From contig CAITVX010000031.1 of the NCBI GenBank assembly GCA_903895995.1, forward strand, positions 1 to 38,035: 38,035 nt of DNA. Reading direction: 5' to 3'. The notes beneath the pieces are model-generated. The model did not search any database, was not told the DNA's origin, and saw only the letters and a list, made by a program, of their open reading frames with translations. Source of the stretch: an uncultured Actinomycetes bacterium (GTDB taxonomy: Bacteria; Actinomycetota; Actinomycetes; Nanopelagicales; Nanopelagicaceae). This document shows, in pieces, positions 8,407 to 16,461 of the stretch; within the stretch, counting starts at the first letter, position 1; each line of letters begins with the position of its first letter. Both the position numbers and the translations under genes were made by a program.

Positions 8407-9327
8407 ATGAATCTGAACGGGGTAGTGATCCGGGTACCTGGAAAGGTAAACCTTGGACTCTCCGTTGGCCCACTCGATAGCGATGGTTACCACGAAATTG
8501 TGACGCTCTTTCAGGCGATCTCACTCTACGACGATGTCACAGTAAAAATCGGAAGCGAAGGCGCCGGCATCACACTCGATGCATCGGGATCAACATCAAC
8601 TGGCGTTCCACTTGATGAAACAAACTTGGCCTATCGCGCCGCAGATCTGATGATCAGAAAATTTCAGCTAGATAGCGATATCGATATCCATTTGAAGAAA
8701 GAGATTCCTGTTGCTGGGGGCATGGCTGGTGGGAGTGCAGATGCTGCAGGTGTGATTGTTGGAATCGATGCACTCTTTGAACTTGGCCTCTCTCGTGATG
8801 AGTTAGAGCGAATTGGTTCAGAACTTGGAAGCGATGTTCCCTTTGGAATTGCTGGTGGAACTGCAATCGGTCGTGGCCGCGGTGATCAACTCACTCCAGT
8901 ACTTTCGCAAGGTACCTATCAATGGGTCCTTGCACTTTCAAACTCTGGCCTTTCAACTCCTGCTGTCTATGGTGAGTGTGATCGTCTTCGTGAAGGTCTT
9001 TCGATTGCAAAACCATCTGCTAACGATGCGCTACTTCAATCACTGCGCGCAGGTGATGCTCGCGAATTAGGTAAGGCTCTCAGTAATGATCTTCAGAGTG
9101 CGGCTTGCTCTTTGCGCCCAGCGCTTCGATTAGTACTTGATGTTGGTAATGATTACGGAGCTCTCGGCTGCATCGTCTCTGGCTCTGGTCCAACAGTCGC
9201 ATTCTTAGTAGAGGATGAAGAGCGAGCCCTTGATCTCACAGTCGCTCTCAGCGCCAGCGGTGTTGTAGGTGGCGTTGTTAGGGCGAGCGGACCTACCCAT
9301 GGGGCGAGACGGATAAGTAGCTTTTAA
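8407..9327 (+). CDS. ispE: 4-diphosphocytidyl-2-C-methyl-D-erythritol kinase
   Basis: A GHMP-family kinase of the MEP isoprenoid pathway that phosphorylates CDP-ME at the 2-hydroxyl. The start at 8407 (MNLNGVVIRVPGKVNLGLSVG) puts the conserved PGKVNLxLxVG motif at the N-terminus. Upstream in-frame codons overlap rsmA and do not look like IspE. The ATP loop is PVAGGMAGGSADAAG, the adjacent catalytic region is LGSDVPFGIAGGTAIGRGRG, and the C-terminal SGSGPTVAFLV motif is present. At 306 residues it has family length. The shown start gives a 10-base gap from rsmA. Confidence 0.95.
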   Translation: MNLNGVVIRVPGKVNLGLSVGPLDSDGYHEIVTLFQAISLYDDVTVKIGSEGAGITLDASGSTSTGVPLDETNLAYRAADLMIRKFQLDSDIDIHLKKEIPVAGGMAGGSADAAGVIVGIDALFELGLSRDELERIGSELGSDVPFGIAGGTAIGRGRGDQLTPVLSQGTYQWVLALSNSGLSTPAVYGECDRLREGLSIAKPSANDALLQSLRAGDARELGKALSNDLQSAACSLRPALRLVLDVGNDYGALGCIVSGSGPTVAFLVEDEERALDLTVALSASGVVGGVVRASGPTHGARRISSF

Positions 9328-9387
9328 GAGCATTCATTGGCGCCCTGCGTTTTGGAGTTCTGGGGCCACATAAGGGAGAATTCAGGT

Positions 9388-9459
9388 TCCGCCATTGTGT
9401 AGTGGCTAGCACATGGGCCTTTGAAGCCCAGGGTCCAGGATCGATACCTGGTGGCGGAG
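9388..9459 (+). tRNA. tRNA-Gln (anticodon TTG)
   Basis: The cloverleaf can be read directly. The acceptor arms are TCCGCCA (9388-9394) and TGGCGGA (9452-9458) with discriminator G. The D arm is at 9397-9412. The anticodon stem is TGGGC/GCCCA with loop CTTTGAA, placing anticodon TTG at 9421-9423. The T stem is CCAGG/CCTGG around loop ATCGATA. The T loop starts with A rather than the usual T, which is mildly unusual. CCA is not encoded. The location between ispE and glmU is common in actinobacteria. Confidence 0.95.
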
Positions 9460-9481
9460 CTAGGAACGCTGGTGGCGGAGC
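9448..9481 (+). repeat. 13-base direct repeat of the tRNA-Gln 3' end
   Basis: The sequence CTGGTGGCGGAGC occurs at 9448-9460, covering the T-stem edge, the 3' acceptor strand and the discriminator base. It occurs again at 9469-9481, just outside the tRNA. The second copy could also pair with the 5' acceptor strand and forms a short hairpin with TCCGC at 9485-9489. A small tandem duplication or an old integration scar are both possible. Confidence 0.85.
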
Positions 9482-9551
9482 CAATCCGCAGTACATAGAC
9501 TTCTCTCTATACAGTTGATGCACAAGTAGATCCAACAGCGATGGGAGGAAT

Positions 9552-10979
9552 GTGAAGAACCCAGAAGTTGTGATCGTCCTCGCCGCTGGCGAAGGAACCC
9601 GCATGAAATCTGCGCTCCCGAAGGTTCTCCATCCCATTGCAGGCCGCACAATCCTTGGCCACGTTCTTGCAGCAGCAACGCCTCTTGTTGGCGGGGAGCT
9701 ACGCGTTGTTATAGGCGCTCATAAAGATTTAGTTCAAGCCCATCTCTCAGAGATTGCTCCAAGTGCCACGGCGGTCTATCAAGCCGAACGCAATGGCACA
9801 GGCCACGCAGTACAACTTGCCCTCGCTGGAGCTCCAACCACAGGTTCAGTCTTAATCCTCGCCGGAGATACACCGCTGCTCACCACACAGACTCTTGAAG
9901 AGTTCTTTGATGTTCATAACGCCAACAAGAGCGCAGCTTCAGTACTCACCGCAGATCTTCCTGACCCAACTGGTTATGGTCGAATCGTTCGCGATGACGA
10001 AGGCGCTATCTCACGCATCGTTGAAGAACGTGATGCAAACGATGAAGAGCGAGCCATTAGCGAGATCAATACTGGCGTCTACCTCTTCGATAACGGGGCG
10101 CTCCGTGAAGCCGCTGCTAAACTTTCAAAAGATAATTCGCAAGGCGAGCTCTACCTCACTGATGTGATTGCACTGATAAAAGCTGCTGGCAAAGTTGCGC
10201 TCGCTATCGGGTCAACTGACTTCACTGAGACTCTTGGTATCAACGATCGATCTCAATTAGCAGAGTGTGCTGCGATTATGCGCGATCGCATCAACGACCG
10301 GGTTATGAAAACAGGTGTCACAATCGTGGATCCAACAACAACATGGATCGATATCGATGTGAAGATCGAAAGCGATGTCACTATTCACCCAGGATCGGTA
10401 TTGGCAGGAAAGACCACTGTCGCGACAGGTGCTGTGATTGGCCCTCGTACGACCCTCACCGATGTGATTGTCAGCGCTGGTGCAAAGGTTGTTGAATCCA
10501 CCTGCACGGAGTCTGAGATCGGTAGCGATGCAACAGTTGGCCCGTATTCATTCCTACGCCCAGGCACCAAGCTTGCCGCGAAGGCAAAGGTCGGCGCATA
10601 TGTTGAAGTGAAGAACTCAACGATCGGCGTAGGTTCTAAAGTCCCACATCTGTCTTATGTCGGAGATGCAACGATCGGTAGCGGTACCAATATTGGCGCT
10701 GCAACGATCTTTGTGAACTACGACGGAGTCGAAAAGCACCAGACCATCGTCGGGGATGAAGTCCGAATCGGCAGCGACACCATGCTCGTCGCCCCAGTTT
10801 CGATCGGCGATGGTGCCTATACCGCCGCCGGATCAGTTATCACCGAAGACGTTCCTGCCGGCTCGATTGGTGTTGCACGCGCAAAGCAGCGCAATGTCCT
10901 AGGGTGGGTCCTACGTAAGAGAGCAGGCAGTTCCTCTGCCGAAGCCGCAAAGCGCGCAGGCGCGGTCGAAAGGGAATAA
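9552..10979 (+). CDS. glmU: Bifunctional GlcNAc-1-P uridyltransferase / GlcN-1-P acetyltransferase
   Basis: Makes UDP-GlcNAc, the precursor of peptidoglycan, in two steps. The N-terminal pyrophosphorylase domain shows LAAGEGTRMKSALPKVLHPIAG and LILAGDTPLL. The C-terminal left-handed beta-helix shows repeated hexapeptides and the acetyltransferase region (PGTKLAAKAKVGAYVEVKNS, HLSYVGDATIG, NIGAATIFVNYDG). At 475 residues it is full length. The GTG start at 9552 follows a clear GGGAGG at 9543-9548. The gene runs into prs two bases after its stop. Its product is the biosynthetic counterpart of the GlcNAc catabolic cluster downstream. Confidence 0.97.
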   Translation: MKNPEVVIVLAAGEGTRMKSALPKVLHPIAGRTILGHVLAAATPLVGGELRVVIGAHKDLVQAHLSEIAPSATAVYQAERNGTGHAVQLALAGAPTTGSVLILAGDTPLLTTQTLEEFFDVHNANKSAASVLTADLPDPTGYGRIVRDDEGAISRIVEERDANDEERAISEINTGVYLFDNGALREAAAKLSKDNSQGELYLTDVIALIKAAGKVALAIGSTDFTETLGINDRSQLAECAAIMRDRINDRVMKTGVTIVDPTTTWIDIDVKIESDVTIHPGSVLAGKTTVATGAVIGPRTTLTDVIVSAGAKVVESTCTESEIGSDATVGPYSFLRPGTKLAAKAKVGAYVEVKNSTIGVGSKVPHLSYVGDATIGSGTNIGAATIFVNYDGVEKHQTIVGDEVRIGSDTMLVAPVSIGDGAYTAAGSVITEDVPAGSIGVARAKQRNVLGWVLRKRAGSSSAEAAKRAGAVERE

Positions 10980-10981
10980 GA

Positions 10982-11962
10982 ATGAGCGAACTTCGTCTCA
11001 CATCTGAGAAGCGCTTGCGGATCTTTGCAGGCCGCGGCTACCCAGAGCTTGCTGACGAGGTTGCTTTAGAGCTCGGTATTCCGATTACTCCAACATCGGC
11101 CTACGACTTCGCAAATGGTGAAATTTTTGTTCGCTTTGAAGAGAGCGTCCGTGGTTCGGATGCCTTCGTTATTCAATCTCACGCAGCTCCAGTAAATAAG
11201 CAGATCATGGAACAGTTGATCATGGTCGATGCACTTAAGCGTGCATCTGCAAAGCGCATTACAGTTGTTGCACCGTTCTATGGATATGCGCGTCAAGATA
11301 AGAAGCACCGTGGCCGTGAGCCAATCTCTGCTCGCTTGATGGCGGATCTATTTAAGACCGCTGGCGCAGATCGCTTGATGGTTGTCGATCTTCACACATC
11401 TCAGATCCAAGGATTCTTCGACGGCCCAGTAGATCATCTCTTCGCACTTCCATTGCTTACCGATTATGTCGGTCGCAAAGTTGATCGCAATCGCCTCACT
11501 ATCGTTTCACCAGATTCAGGTCGCGTGCGCGTAGCAGAACGTTGGTCAGACATGATGGGTGGTTGTCCGATCGCATTTATTCACAAGATGCGCGATCCAC
11601 GTATCCCAAATGAGTCAAAGACTGGAAAAGTTGTTGGTGATGTTAAGGGTCAGACTTGTATCGTGATCGATGACATGATCGACACAGCTGGAACCATCAC
11701 AAAGGCTGTAGATGCCCTCTTCGAAGAAGGTGCAGCAGAAGTGATTGTTGCTGCAACCCACGCAGTTCTTTCAGGACCTGCAGTCGAGCGCTTGAAGGCG
11801 AGCCGCGTCAGCGAAGTCGTCGTCACAAACACTCTCCCGATCCCTGAAGAAGCACGCTTTGACCGCTTGACGGTCCTCTCGATCGCACCACTGCTTGGCC
11901 GCGCGATCCGCGAAGTCTTTGAGGATGGCTCAGTTACCAGCCTCTTCGACGGTCACAGCTAA
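10982..11962 (+). CDS. prs: Ribose-phosphate pyrophosphokinase
   Basis: A class I PRPP synthetase of 326 residues that makes PRPP from ribose-5-phosphate and ATP for nucleotide, His and Trp synthesis. Family motifs are FANGEIFVRFEESVRGSDAF near the N-terminus, the flexible-loop region PFYGYARQDKKHRGREPISA, the metal/ATP site VVDLHTSQIQGFF, and the PRPP-binding loop VIDDMIDTAGTI. It is cotranscribed with glmU, as in most actinobacteria. The following 150 bases separate it from rplY and contain a separate promoter candidate. Confidence 0.97.
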   Translation: MSELRLTSEKRLRIFAGRGYPELADEVALELGIPITPTSAYDFANGEIFVRFEESVRGSDAFVIQSHAAPVNKQIMEQLIMVDALKRASAKRITVVAPFYGYARQDKKHRGREPISARLMADLFKTAGADRLMVVDLHTSQIQGFFDGPVDHLFALPLLTDYVGRKVDRNRLTIVSPDSGRVRVAERWSDMMGGCPIAFIHKMRDPRIPNESKTGKVVGDVKGQTCIVIDDMIDTAGTITKAVDALFEEGAAEVIVAATHAVLSGPAVERLKASRVSEVVVTNTLPIPEEARFDRLTVLSIAPLLGRAIREVFEDGSVTSLFDGHS

Positions 11963-11988
11963 AGCCAGCCAGGCCTTACAGCCCGATT

Positions 11989-12017
11989 TTGGCTTTCCCT
12001 ACGCTCTGGGTTACTCT
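11989..12017 (+). promoter_or_regulatory. Candidate promoter for rplY-pth
   Basis: TTGGCT (11989-11994) and TACTCT (12012-12017) are spaced by 17 bases and resemble -35 and -10 boxes. Transcription would start near 12024 and give a leader of about 88 bases. The -35 overlaps the 3' arm of an inverted repeat (AAAGCCA 11961-11967 / TGGCTTT 11990-11996) that could instead be a weak terminator for prs. Confidence 0.4.
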
Positions 12018-12063
12018 TCAGACTCGTCACGGCGAGGGATAGTAATTATCCGTAATCGACGGG

Positions 12064-12106
12064 TTGCTCTCCTGAGGCGTGCATTTCAAACGTTACGAAG
12101 GAGCAA
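12064..12106 (+). promoter_or_regulatory. Leader hairpin that can mask the rplY ribosome binding site
   Basis: TTGCTCTCCT (12064-12073) can pair with AGGAGCAA (12099-12106) with a two-base bulge. The right arm contains most of the rplY Shine-Dalgarno AAGGAG (12098-12103). This suggests translational control of L25. It is inferred from base pairing alone. Confidence 0.4.
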
Positions 12107-12111
12107 CTCAA

Positions 12112-12723
12112 GTGGCAGAAATTTCAATCAACGGCAGCAAGCGCACCAATTTCGGTAAGGGTGCATCACGTCGCGACCGTGTAGCTGGTCTCGTTCCAGC
12201 AGTTATCTATGGCCACAATGCAGAGCCACAGCACGTCTCTCTTCCAGCTCGCGAGCTCGGAGTTGCACTGAAGACATCAAACGTTCTTCTCAATGTTTCA
12301 TTCGACGGTAAGAGCGAACTCGTCCTTCCTAAGTCAGTCTCAAAGAACCCACTCTCTGGAATCTTCGAGCATGTCGATCTTCTCGTTGTCCGCAAGGGTG
12401 AAAAAGTTACTGTTGAAGTACCTGTTCACACTGAAGGCGCATACGATAAGGATGGAATCCTTGAGCACGTTAACAACACTATTGAAATCGAAGCAGAAGC
12501 AACTTCTATCCCAGCATTCTTAGTTCTTGATCTCGAAGGCATGATCGCGGGAACAAGCAAGGTAGCCGGCGATGTCGTACTTCCTGCTGGAACAACTCTT
12601 GTCTCTGATCCAGCAATGGTTGTTGTTCACCTTTCAGAGCGCTCAAGCGCTGCTGAGCCAGTAGCAGAAGCCGCACCAGCTGCTGCGACTGACGCTGCTG
12701 CTGAAGCACCAAAAGCTGAATAA
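12112..12723 (+). CDS. rplY: 50S ribosomal protein L25 (long CTC form)
   Basis: L25/CTC binds 5S rRNA in the large subunit. The 203-residue product has the N-terminal L25 domain (NFGKGASRRDRVAGLVPAVIYG) and the C-terminal TL5/CTC beta domain. It ends in an Ala/Glu-rich low-complexity tail of about 25 residues. The GTG at 12112 is chosen because AAGGAG lies eight bases upstream and the protein then begins VAEISINGSKR. A longer reading from 12079 would bury that site. pth follows after 19 bases. Confidence 0.94.
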   Translation: MAEISINGSKRTNFGKGASRRDRVAGLVPAVIYGHNAEPQHVSLPARELGVALKTSNVLLNVSFDGKSELVLPKSVSKNPLSGIFEHVDLLVVRKGEKVTVEVPVHTEGAYDKDGILEHVNNTIEIEAEATSIPAFLVLDLEGMIAGTSKVAGDVVLPAGTTLVSDPAMVVVHLSERSSAAEPVAEAAPAAATDAAAEAPKAE

Positions 12724-12742
12724 TTAAGTAAGAGCATTGAGC

Positions 12743-13306
12743 ATGGCTGATCGCTGGATCATTTTCGGATTAGGAAATCCCGGCGATCAGTATTCAAGCA
12801 CTCGTCACAATATTGGCCAGATGGTTATTGATTACCTTGGCAGCAATTCAAAGTTCTCTTCACATAAATCCCGTTGCGAGATTGCAGATATTCGCGTTGC
12901 AGGGGTAGCGGTCACACTCGCTAAATCCAAGCTCTATATGAATGAATCCGGTGCACCGCTTAAAGCCCTCGCCGATTTCTATAAAGTCACTGGATCTAAC
13001 ATCATCGTTATTCACGATGAACTAGATATTGCATTTAACACAATCCGCGTAAAGCTCGCAGGTGGCGACAACGGCCACAATGGATTGAAAGATGTCACCA
13101 AACATTTTGCAGGCCCAGATTACTTCCGCCTTCGCATGGGGGTCGGGCGACCACAAGGCCCACAAGACCCAGCAGATTATGTATTAAAGCCATTCTCACA
13201 ACCAGAGAAGAAAGAACTTCCAGATTTTATTGCTCGTGGGGCACTAGCTGCAGAGCGTTTAATCGAAAAGGGTTTGGATTTCGCGCAACAGGAGTTCAAT
13301 CAGTAA
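12743..13306 (+). CDS. pth: Peptidyl-tRNA hydrolase
   Basis: Releases tRNA from peptidyl-tRNA that drops off ribosomes. The 187-residue protein has FGLGNPGDQYSSTRHNIGQMV with the catalytic His and the substrate Asn, KSKLYMNESGAPL, IVIHDELDIAFNTIRVKLAGGDNGHNGLKD, and YFRLRMGVGRP, all diagnostic. The ATG at 12743 is preferred over an in-frame TTG at 12737, which adds only two residues. It is the last gene of the conserved glmU-prs-rplY-pth group. Its stop overlaps the SDR gene start. Confidence 0.96.
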   Translation: MADRWIIFGLGNPGDQYSSTRHNIGQMVIDYLGSNSKFSSHKSRCEIADIRVAGVAVTLAKSKLYMNESGAPLKALADFYKVTGSNIIVIHDELDIAFNTIRVKLAGGDNGHNGLKDVTKHFAGPDYFRLRMGVGRPQGPQDPADYVLKPFSQPEKKELPDFIARGALAAERLIEKGLDFAQQEFNQ

Positions 13307-14067
13307 TGGGAATCCTCGACCGCTTTAAACTCGATGGAAAAGTTGCTGTTGTTACAGGTGCATCCTCTGGGTTAGGTGTCGCCTTTGCTCAAGCCTTGGC
13401 TGAAGCAGGCGCCGATCTTGTATTAGGTGCTCGCCGCGAGGAACGCCTTGCAGATACTGGTGCGCTTGTTACTGCTGCTGGACGCACGTGGGTCGGACAG
13501 AGAACAGATGTCACAAAGCCTGAAGATTGCGCAGCACTCATCGCTCTCGCGATGGAGAAATACGGCCGAGTCGATATTCTCGTAAATAATGCAGGTGTTG
13601 GTACTGCCGTCCCCGCCACTCATGAGACTCCAGAGCAATTTAAATCTGTGATCGAAACAAACCTGATGGGTTGCTATTGGATGGCTCAAGAGTTTGCACG
13701 AAACAACAAAGGTGGCGGATCAATCGTCAACATCTCCAGCGTCTTAGGGATGCGCACTGGGGGATTACCTCAAGCTGCTTACTCATCATCAAAGGCAGCT
13801 CTTATTGGTTTAACACGAGATCTAGCAGCGCAATGGACTGGCCGCAAAGGAATTCGCGTCAATGCACTTGCTCCTGGTTTCTTCCCATCGGAGATGTCAG
13901 ATGAATTGCCTAAAGAAGTTATTGAAGCGGTCAAGCGGGTCACACCTGCTGGACGCTTAGGCGACCCAATGGAGCTCGCAGCAACACTCGTCTGGCTTGT
14001 CAGCGATGCCGCAAGTTATGTCACTGGTACAACAATTCCAGTCGATGGCGGATTTGTAAGTCCTTAA
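13306..14067 (+). CDS. SDR-family oxidoreductase
   Basis: A classical short-chain dehydrogenase/reductase of 253 residues with a Rossmann fold. It shows the cofactor motif TGASSGLG (about residues 18-25), the NNAG motif, a Ser in the NISSVLG strand, and the YSSSK catalytic pair. The C-terminal VTGTTIPVDGGF is typical of the FabG/gluconate dehydrogenase-like group. The substrate cannot be told from sequence. Arg residues after the second beta strand (ARREERL) suggest NADP(H). It is translationally coupled to pth (TAATG), although the two have no obvious functional link. Confidence 0.88.
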   Translation: MGILDRFKLDGKVAVVTGASSGLGVAFAQALAEAGADLVLGARREERLADTGALVTAAGRTWVGQRTDVTKPEDCAALIALAMEKYGRVDILVNNAGVGTAVPATHETPEQFKSVIETNLMGCYWMAQEFARNNKGGGSIVNISSVLGMRTGGLPQAAYSSSKAALIGLTRDLAAQWTGRKGIRVNALAPGFFPSEMSDELPKEVIEAVKRVTPAGRLGDPMELAATLVWLVSDAASYVTGTTIPVDGGFVSP

Positions 14068-14098
14068 TTTTCAAGCGCTAGATCCTCGCTCCTAACCA

Positions 14099-14127
14099 TT
14101 GCGAGCACGCACATTCTCTCTTAGGGT
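14099..14127 (+). promoter_or_regulatory. Promoter of leaderless S9 peptidase gene
   Basis: TTGCGA (14099-14104) and TAGGGT (14122-14127) are separated by 17 bases. TAGGGT ends six bases before the ATG at 14134, so the transcript should start at or next to the start codon. This is the best-formed of the leaderless promoters seen in the window. Confidence 0.55.
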
Positions 14128-14133
14128 TGCGCA

Positions 14134-16011
14134 ATGACTTCAATGAAACCTGGTTCGTGGCCATCTCCCATCTCAGCTTCACTCTTAGCAGTAGCTGGAA
14201 ACCGAAATAAGGATGTTCAGGTTGTAGGCGATGACCTCTGGTGGGATGAGATGCGTCCATCTGAATCTGGTCGCACACTCGTTGTGAGCCAAAAGCACGG
14301 TGATCTCATTGCAGCGCCGTGGAACGCATCAAGCGGAGTTCATGAATACGGCGGCATTAGCTGGCATGGATTTATCAAAGATGGATCTGCGCACCTCGCA
14401 TTTGTGAACAAAGCCGATCAACGCATTTATGTTGCAGCTGTTGGGGTAGAACCCGTTGCATTTTCACCTGAACCACCGGCCGGTGAAGACCACCGTTACA
14501 TCGAACTCAACTATGTAAATGGTGAGATCTGGTGCATCAGAGAGAAGCACGCTGCTGGGAAGGTGACTCGCGCAATCGTTGCAGTCTCTGAAAAGGGTGT
14601 CCGTGTTCTAGATAGCGCTTCACAGTTCTACGCCCATCCTCGCATCTCTCGAGATGGAACTCTCTTGGCGTGGGCCTGTTGGGAACATCCACAAATGCCA
14701 TGGGATGGCACTGAAATCAAAGTTGCGCAGATTGTTCATGGAGAGTTAAAATCAGTAAAGATTGTCGCCGGAAATCTTGAAGAGTCATGCCTCAATCCTG
14801 AATGGGGTCTCAATAACGATCTCTTCTACATCAGCGATCAGAGCGGTTGGTGGAATCTCTGGTCTGTCACACAAGATGGCACTACACGCCAGGTTATTAA
14901 CGATAAGAGCGAGTGGGGAATTCCGCTCTGGCAGCTTGGCATGAAGACGATGGTCGCACTCGATGATGGTCGCATCTTGGCAACCCATGGTCCGGTAGAT
15001 AACCAAAAGTTGATCGTTGTTGATACAACGGCCGATAAAGGTGTTGATATCGACTGTGATTTCAGTGATTTTGTTCCATCGATTAGCCAAGGAAATGGCA
15101 AGGCTTATGCCTTCGCTTCTAGTTCGACGCTCATGGATACTCTCATCGAGATCGATCTCAAGACCCTTCAGGTAAAGCAAATCTTCTCTAAGCCACTGCC
15201 TGTTGATGCGGCATATTTCTCAAAGCCGTACCAGATTGAAGCAAAGCGAGCAGATGGTCGCTCAGTCTTTGGAATTTTCTACCCAGCGAAGAATCCGCAA
15301 TGTGAAGCATCTGAAAAGCCACCACTTTTGGTTATGGTCCACGGTGGCCCAACTGCTCACGCATCAGCATCGATTTCACTCGAACATAGCTACTTCACTT
15401 CACGCGGAATCGCTGTTGTTGAAGTTAACTACGGTGGTTCAACAGGTTATGGACGCGAATATCGCAATGTTCTTCGCCAAGCATGGGGAATCGTTGATCG
15501 CGAAGATGTGATTGAGATTGTTGACCACCTCATCAAAGCCGGAGAAGTCGATGGCAAAAAGATTTTGATCCGCGGTGGATCTGCAGGAGGTTTCACTGTT
15601 CTCAATGTTCTAGTTAACAGCGATCGCTTTGCAGCTGGAGCTTCTTACTATGGCGTCGCAGATTGCACAGCTCTCGCTCTTGAGACTCATGATTTTGAAT
15701 CGCGCTATCTCGATTCGATGATCGGTGCATACCCAGCAGAGGCAGATCTCTACAAGGATCGTTCACCGTTGACTCATTCAAAGAACTTAACATCGCCTTT
15801 GATTATCTTCCAGGGACTAGACGATAAGGTCGTGCCACCTGCGCAATCTGAAGCGTTTCGTGATGTCTGCGTCGAAAAGGGAATCAAGCACGAATACCAC
15901 GCCTTTGAAGGTGAAGGTCATGGATTCCGAAAAGCCAGCTCGATCATCACAGCACACGAATCAGAATTGAAATTCTTCGGTGAGGTGCTCGGCTTTACGC
16001 CCCAGATGTAG
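14134..16011 (+). CDS. S9 family prolyl oligopeptidase-like peptidase
   Basis: A 625-residue serine peptidase of the prolyl oligopeptidase/acylaminoacyl peptidase type. The first 370 or so residues form a beta-propeller-like domain with repeated WxxPxxSxxG-type segments. The C-terminal alpha/beta hydrolase has the oxyanion region VMVHGGPTAHA, the nucleophile elbow GGSAGG, the acid in GLDDKVVPP and the His in GEGHGF. No signal peptide is visible, so it is probably cytosolic. There is no ribosome binding site; TAGGGT lies six bases before the start. It may degrade peptides taken up by the cell. The gene faces a photolyase remnant, with seven bases between the two stops. Confidence 0.92.
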   Translation: MTSMKPGSWPSPISASLLAVAGNRNKDVQVVGDDLWWDEMRPSESGRTLVVSQKHGDLIAAPWNASSGVHEYGGISWHGFIKDGSAHLAFVNKADQRIYVAAVGVEPVAFSPEPPAGEDHRYIELNYVNGEIWCIREKHAAGKVTRAIVAVSEKGVRVLDSASQFYAHPRISRDGTLLAWACWEHPQMPWDGTEIKVAQIVHGELKSVKIVAGNLEESCLNPEWGLNNDLFYISDQSGWWNLWSVTQDGTTRQVINDKSEWGIPLWQLGMKTMVALDDGRILATHGPVDNQKLIVVDTTADKGVDIDCDFSDFVPSISQGNGKAYAFASSSTLMDTLIEIDLKTLQVKQIFSKPLPVDAAYFSKPYQIEAKRADGRSVFGIFYPAKNPQCEASEKPPLLVMVHGGPTAHASASISLEHSYFTSRGIAVVEVNYGGSTGYGREYRNVLRQAWGIVDREDVIEIVDHLIKAGEVDGKKILIRGGSAGGFTVLNVLVNSDRFAAGASYYGVADCTALALETHDFESRYLDSMIGAYPAEADLYKDRSPLTHSKNLTSPLIIFQGLDDKVVPPAQSEAFRDVCVEKGIKHEYHAFEGEGHGFRKASSIITAHESELKFFGEVLGFTPQM

Positions 16012-16018
16012 TGTGGAA

Positions 16019-16168
16019 TCAGAAGAGCCGTTCTTTATGCCACTGCCGACCAGTAGTCATTCGAGCGCTCTCGACCATCACGATGAGATCATGAGAAGGA
16101 TCAGCGTTCTTCAGCGCTCCAAAATTACGATGCAGATGATCAAAAGGGATATAAATAATGCGCTTCAT
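16019..16168 (-). pseudogene. N-terminal remnant of a photolyase-related gene
   Basis: A 49-codon reading frame starting [19 protein letters not shown] and containing VMVESARMTTGRQWHKERLF, then TGA. From memory this corresponds to the first 50 or so residues of the photolyase-related (FeS cryptochrome/photolyase-like) family, whose members usually exceed 450 residues. The frame stops where homologs continue with a hydrophobic helix, and the convergent S9 peptidase ends seven bases beyond. The rest of the gene was therefore apparently deleted. The ATG overlaps the stop of the upstream DUF2256 gene (ATGA), the usual pairing for these families. A retained short peptide cannot be excluded, but a deletion remnant is the simplest reading. 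Confidence 0.7.
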
Positions 16169-16308
16169 TTATTCTCACGACATCGATCGCTGCAATATTT
16201 AACGTCAGCCCAGTTCTTCGCCCACTTCTTGCGCCACTCAAACTCCAAGCCGCATCGGGCGCAGACTTTAGGCGCAAAGCCATTTTTAACTTTGGCTACC
16301 CGAGACAT
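16165..16308 (-). CDS. DUF2256 family small zinc-ribbon-like protein
   Basis: A 47-residue protein reading from ATG at 16308 to TGA at 16165. It contains [18 protein letters not shown] and YCSDRCR, which match the DUF2256 pattern CxxCG-x-FxWRKKW followed by YCSxxCR. The four cysteines look like a metal site. DUF2256 genes commonly sit directly before cryptochrome/photolyase-related genes, and a stub of such a gene overlaps this stop. Minus-strand TACGAT ends six bases before the ATG, indicating a leaderless transcript. The biochemical role is unknown. The intact frame suggests the gene is either still used or only recently orphaned. Confidence 0.85.
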   Translation of the reverse strand: MSRVAKVKNGFAPKVCARCGLEFEWRKKWAKNWADVKYCSDRCRENK

Positions 16309-16314
16309 TGTGCA

Positions 16315-16320
16315 ATCGTA
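16315..16320 (-). promoter_or_regulatory. -10 hexamer of leaderless promoter (DUF2256 gene)
   Basis: Minus-strand TACGAT is followed by six bases and then the ATG at 16308. No Shine-Dalgarno sequence is present. Confidence 0.45.
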
Positions 16321-16423
16321 GGTCAGGGCTCGGACTTTCGCCTGAGAAAGCTACCCGTTCCTGTAAATCAGGTCTCTACACCGCTCATTTCACATTGAGA
16401 AGGCGCTTCGATCCCACCTTGTA

Positions 16424-16429
16424 TAAGAT
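16424..16429 (+). promoter_or_regulatory. -10 hexamer upstream of the CDGSH-like gene
   Basis: TAAGAT, inside TATAAGAT, would start transcription near 16436. That leaves a leader of about 26 bases with a purine-rich AAAGAGA before the ATG at 16462. No well-spaced -35 is seen. Confidence 0.35.
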
Positions 16430-16461
16430 TGCCCCACCTTCACAGAGAAAAGAGATTTTTC

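Noticed and set aside
9293-9649. Minus-strand frame over the tRNA-Gln region
   Set aside because: It runs antisense through the tRNA and the ends of ispE and glmU and has no protein-like features.
11961-11996. Intrinsic terminator after prs
   Set aside because: The seven-base stem has a 22-base loop and no T tract, and its 3' arm overlaps a better-supported -35 box.
16165-16308. DUF2256 frame as a chance shadow
   Set aside because: The CxxCG-x-FxWRKKW and YCSxxCR motifs, the ATGA coupling to the photolyase stub and the upstream TACGAT together make it a real gene.
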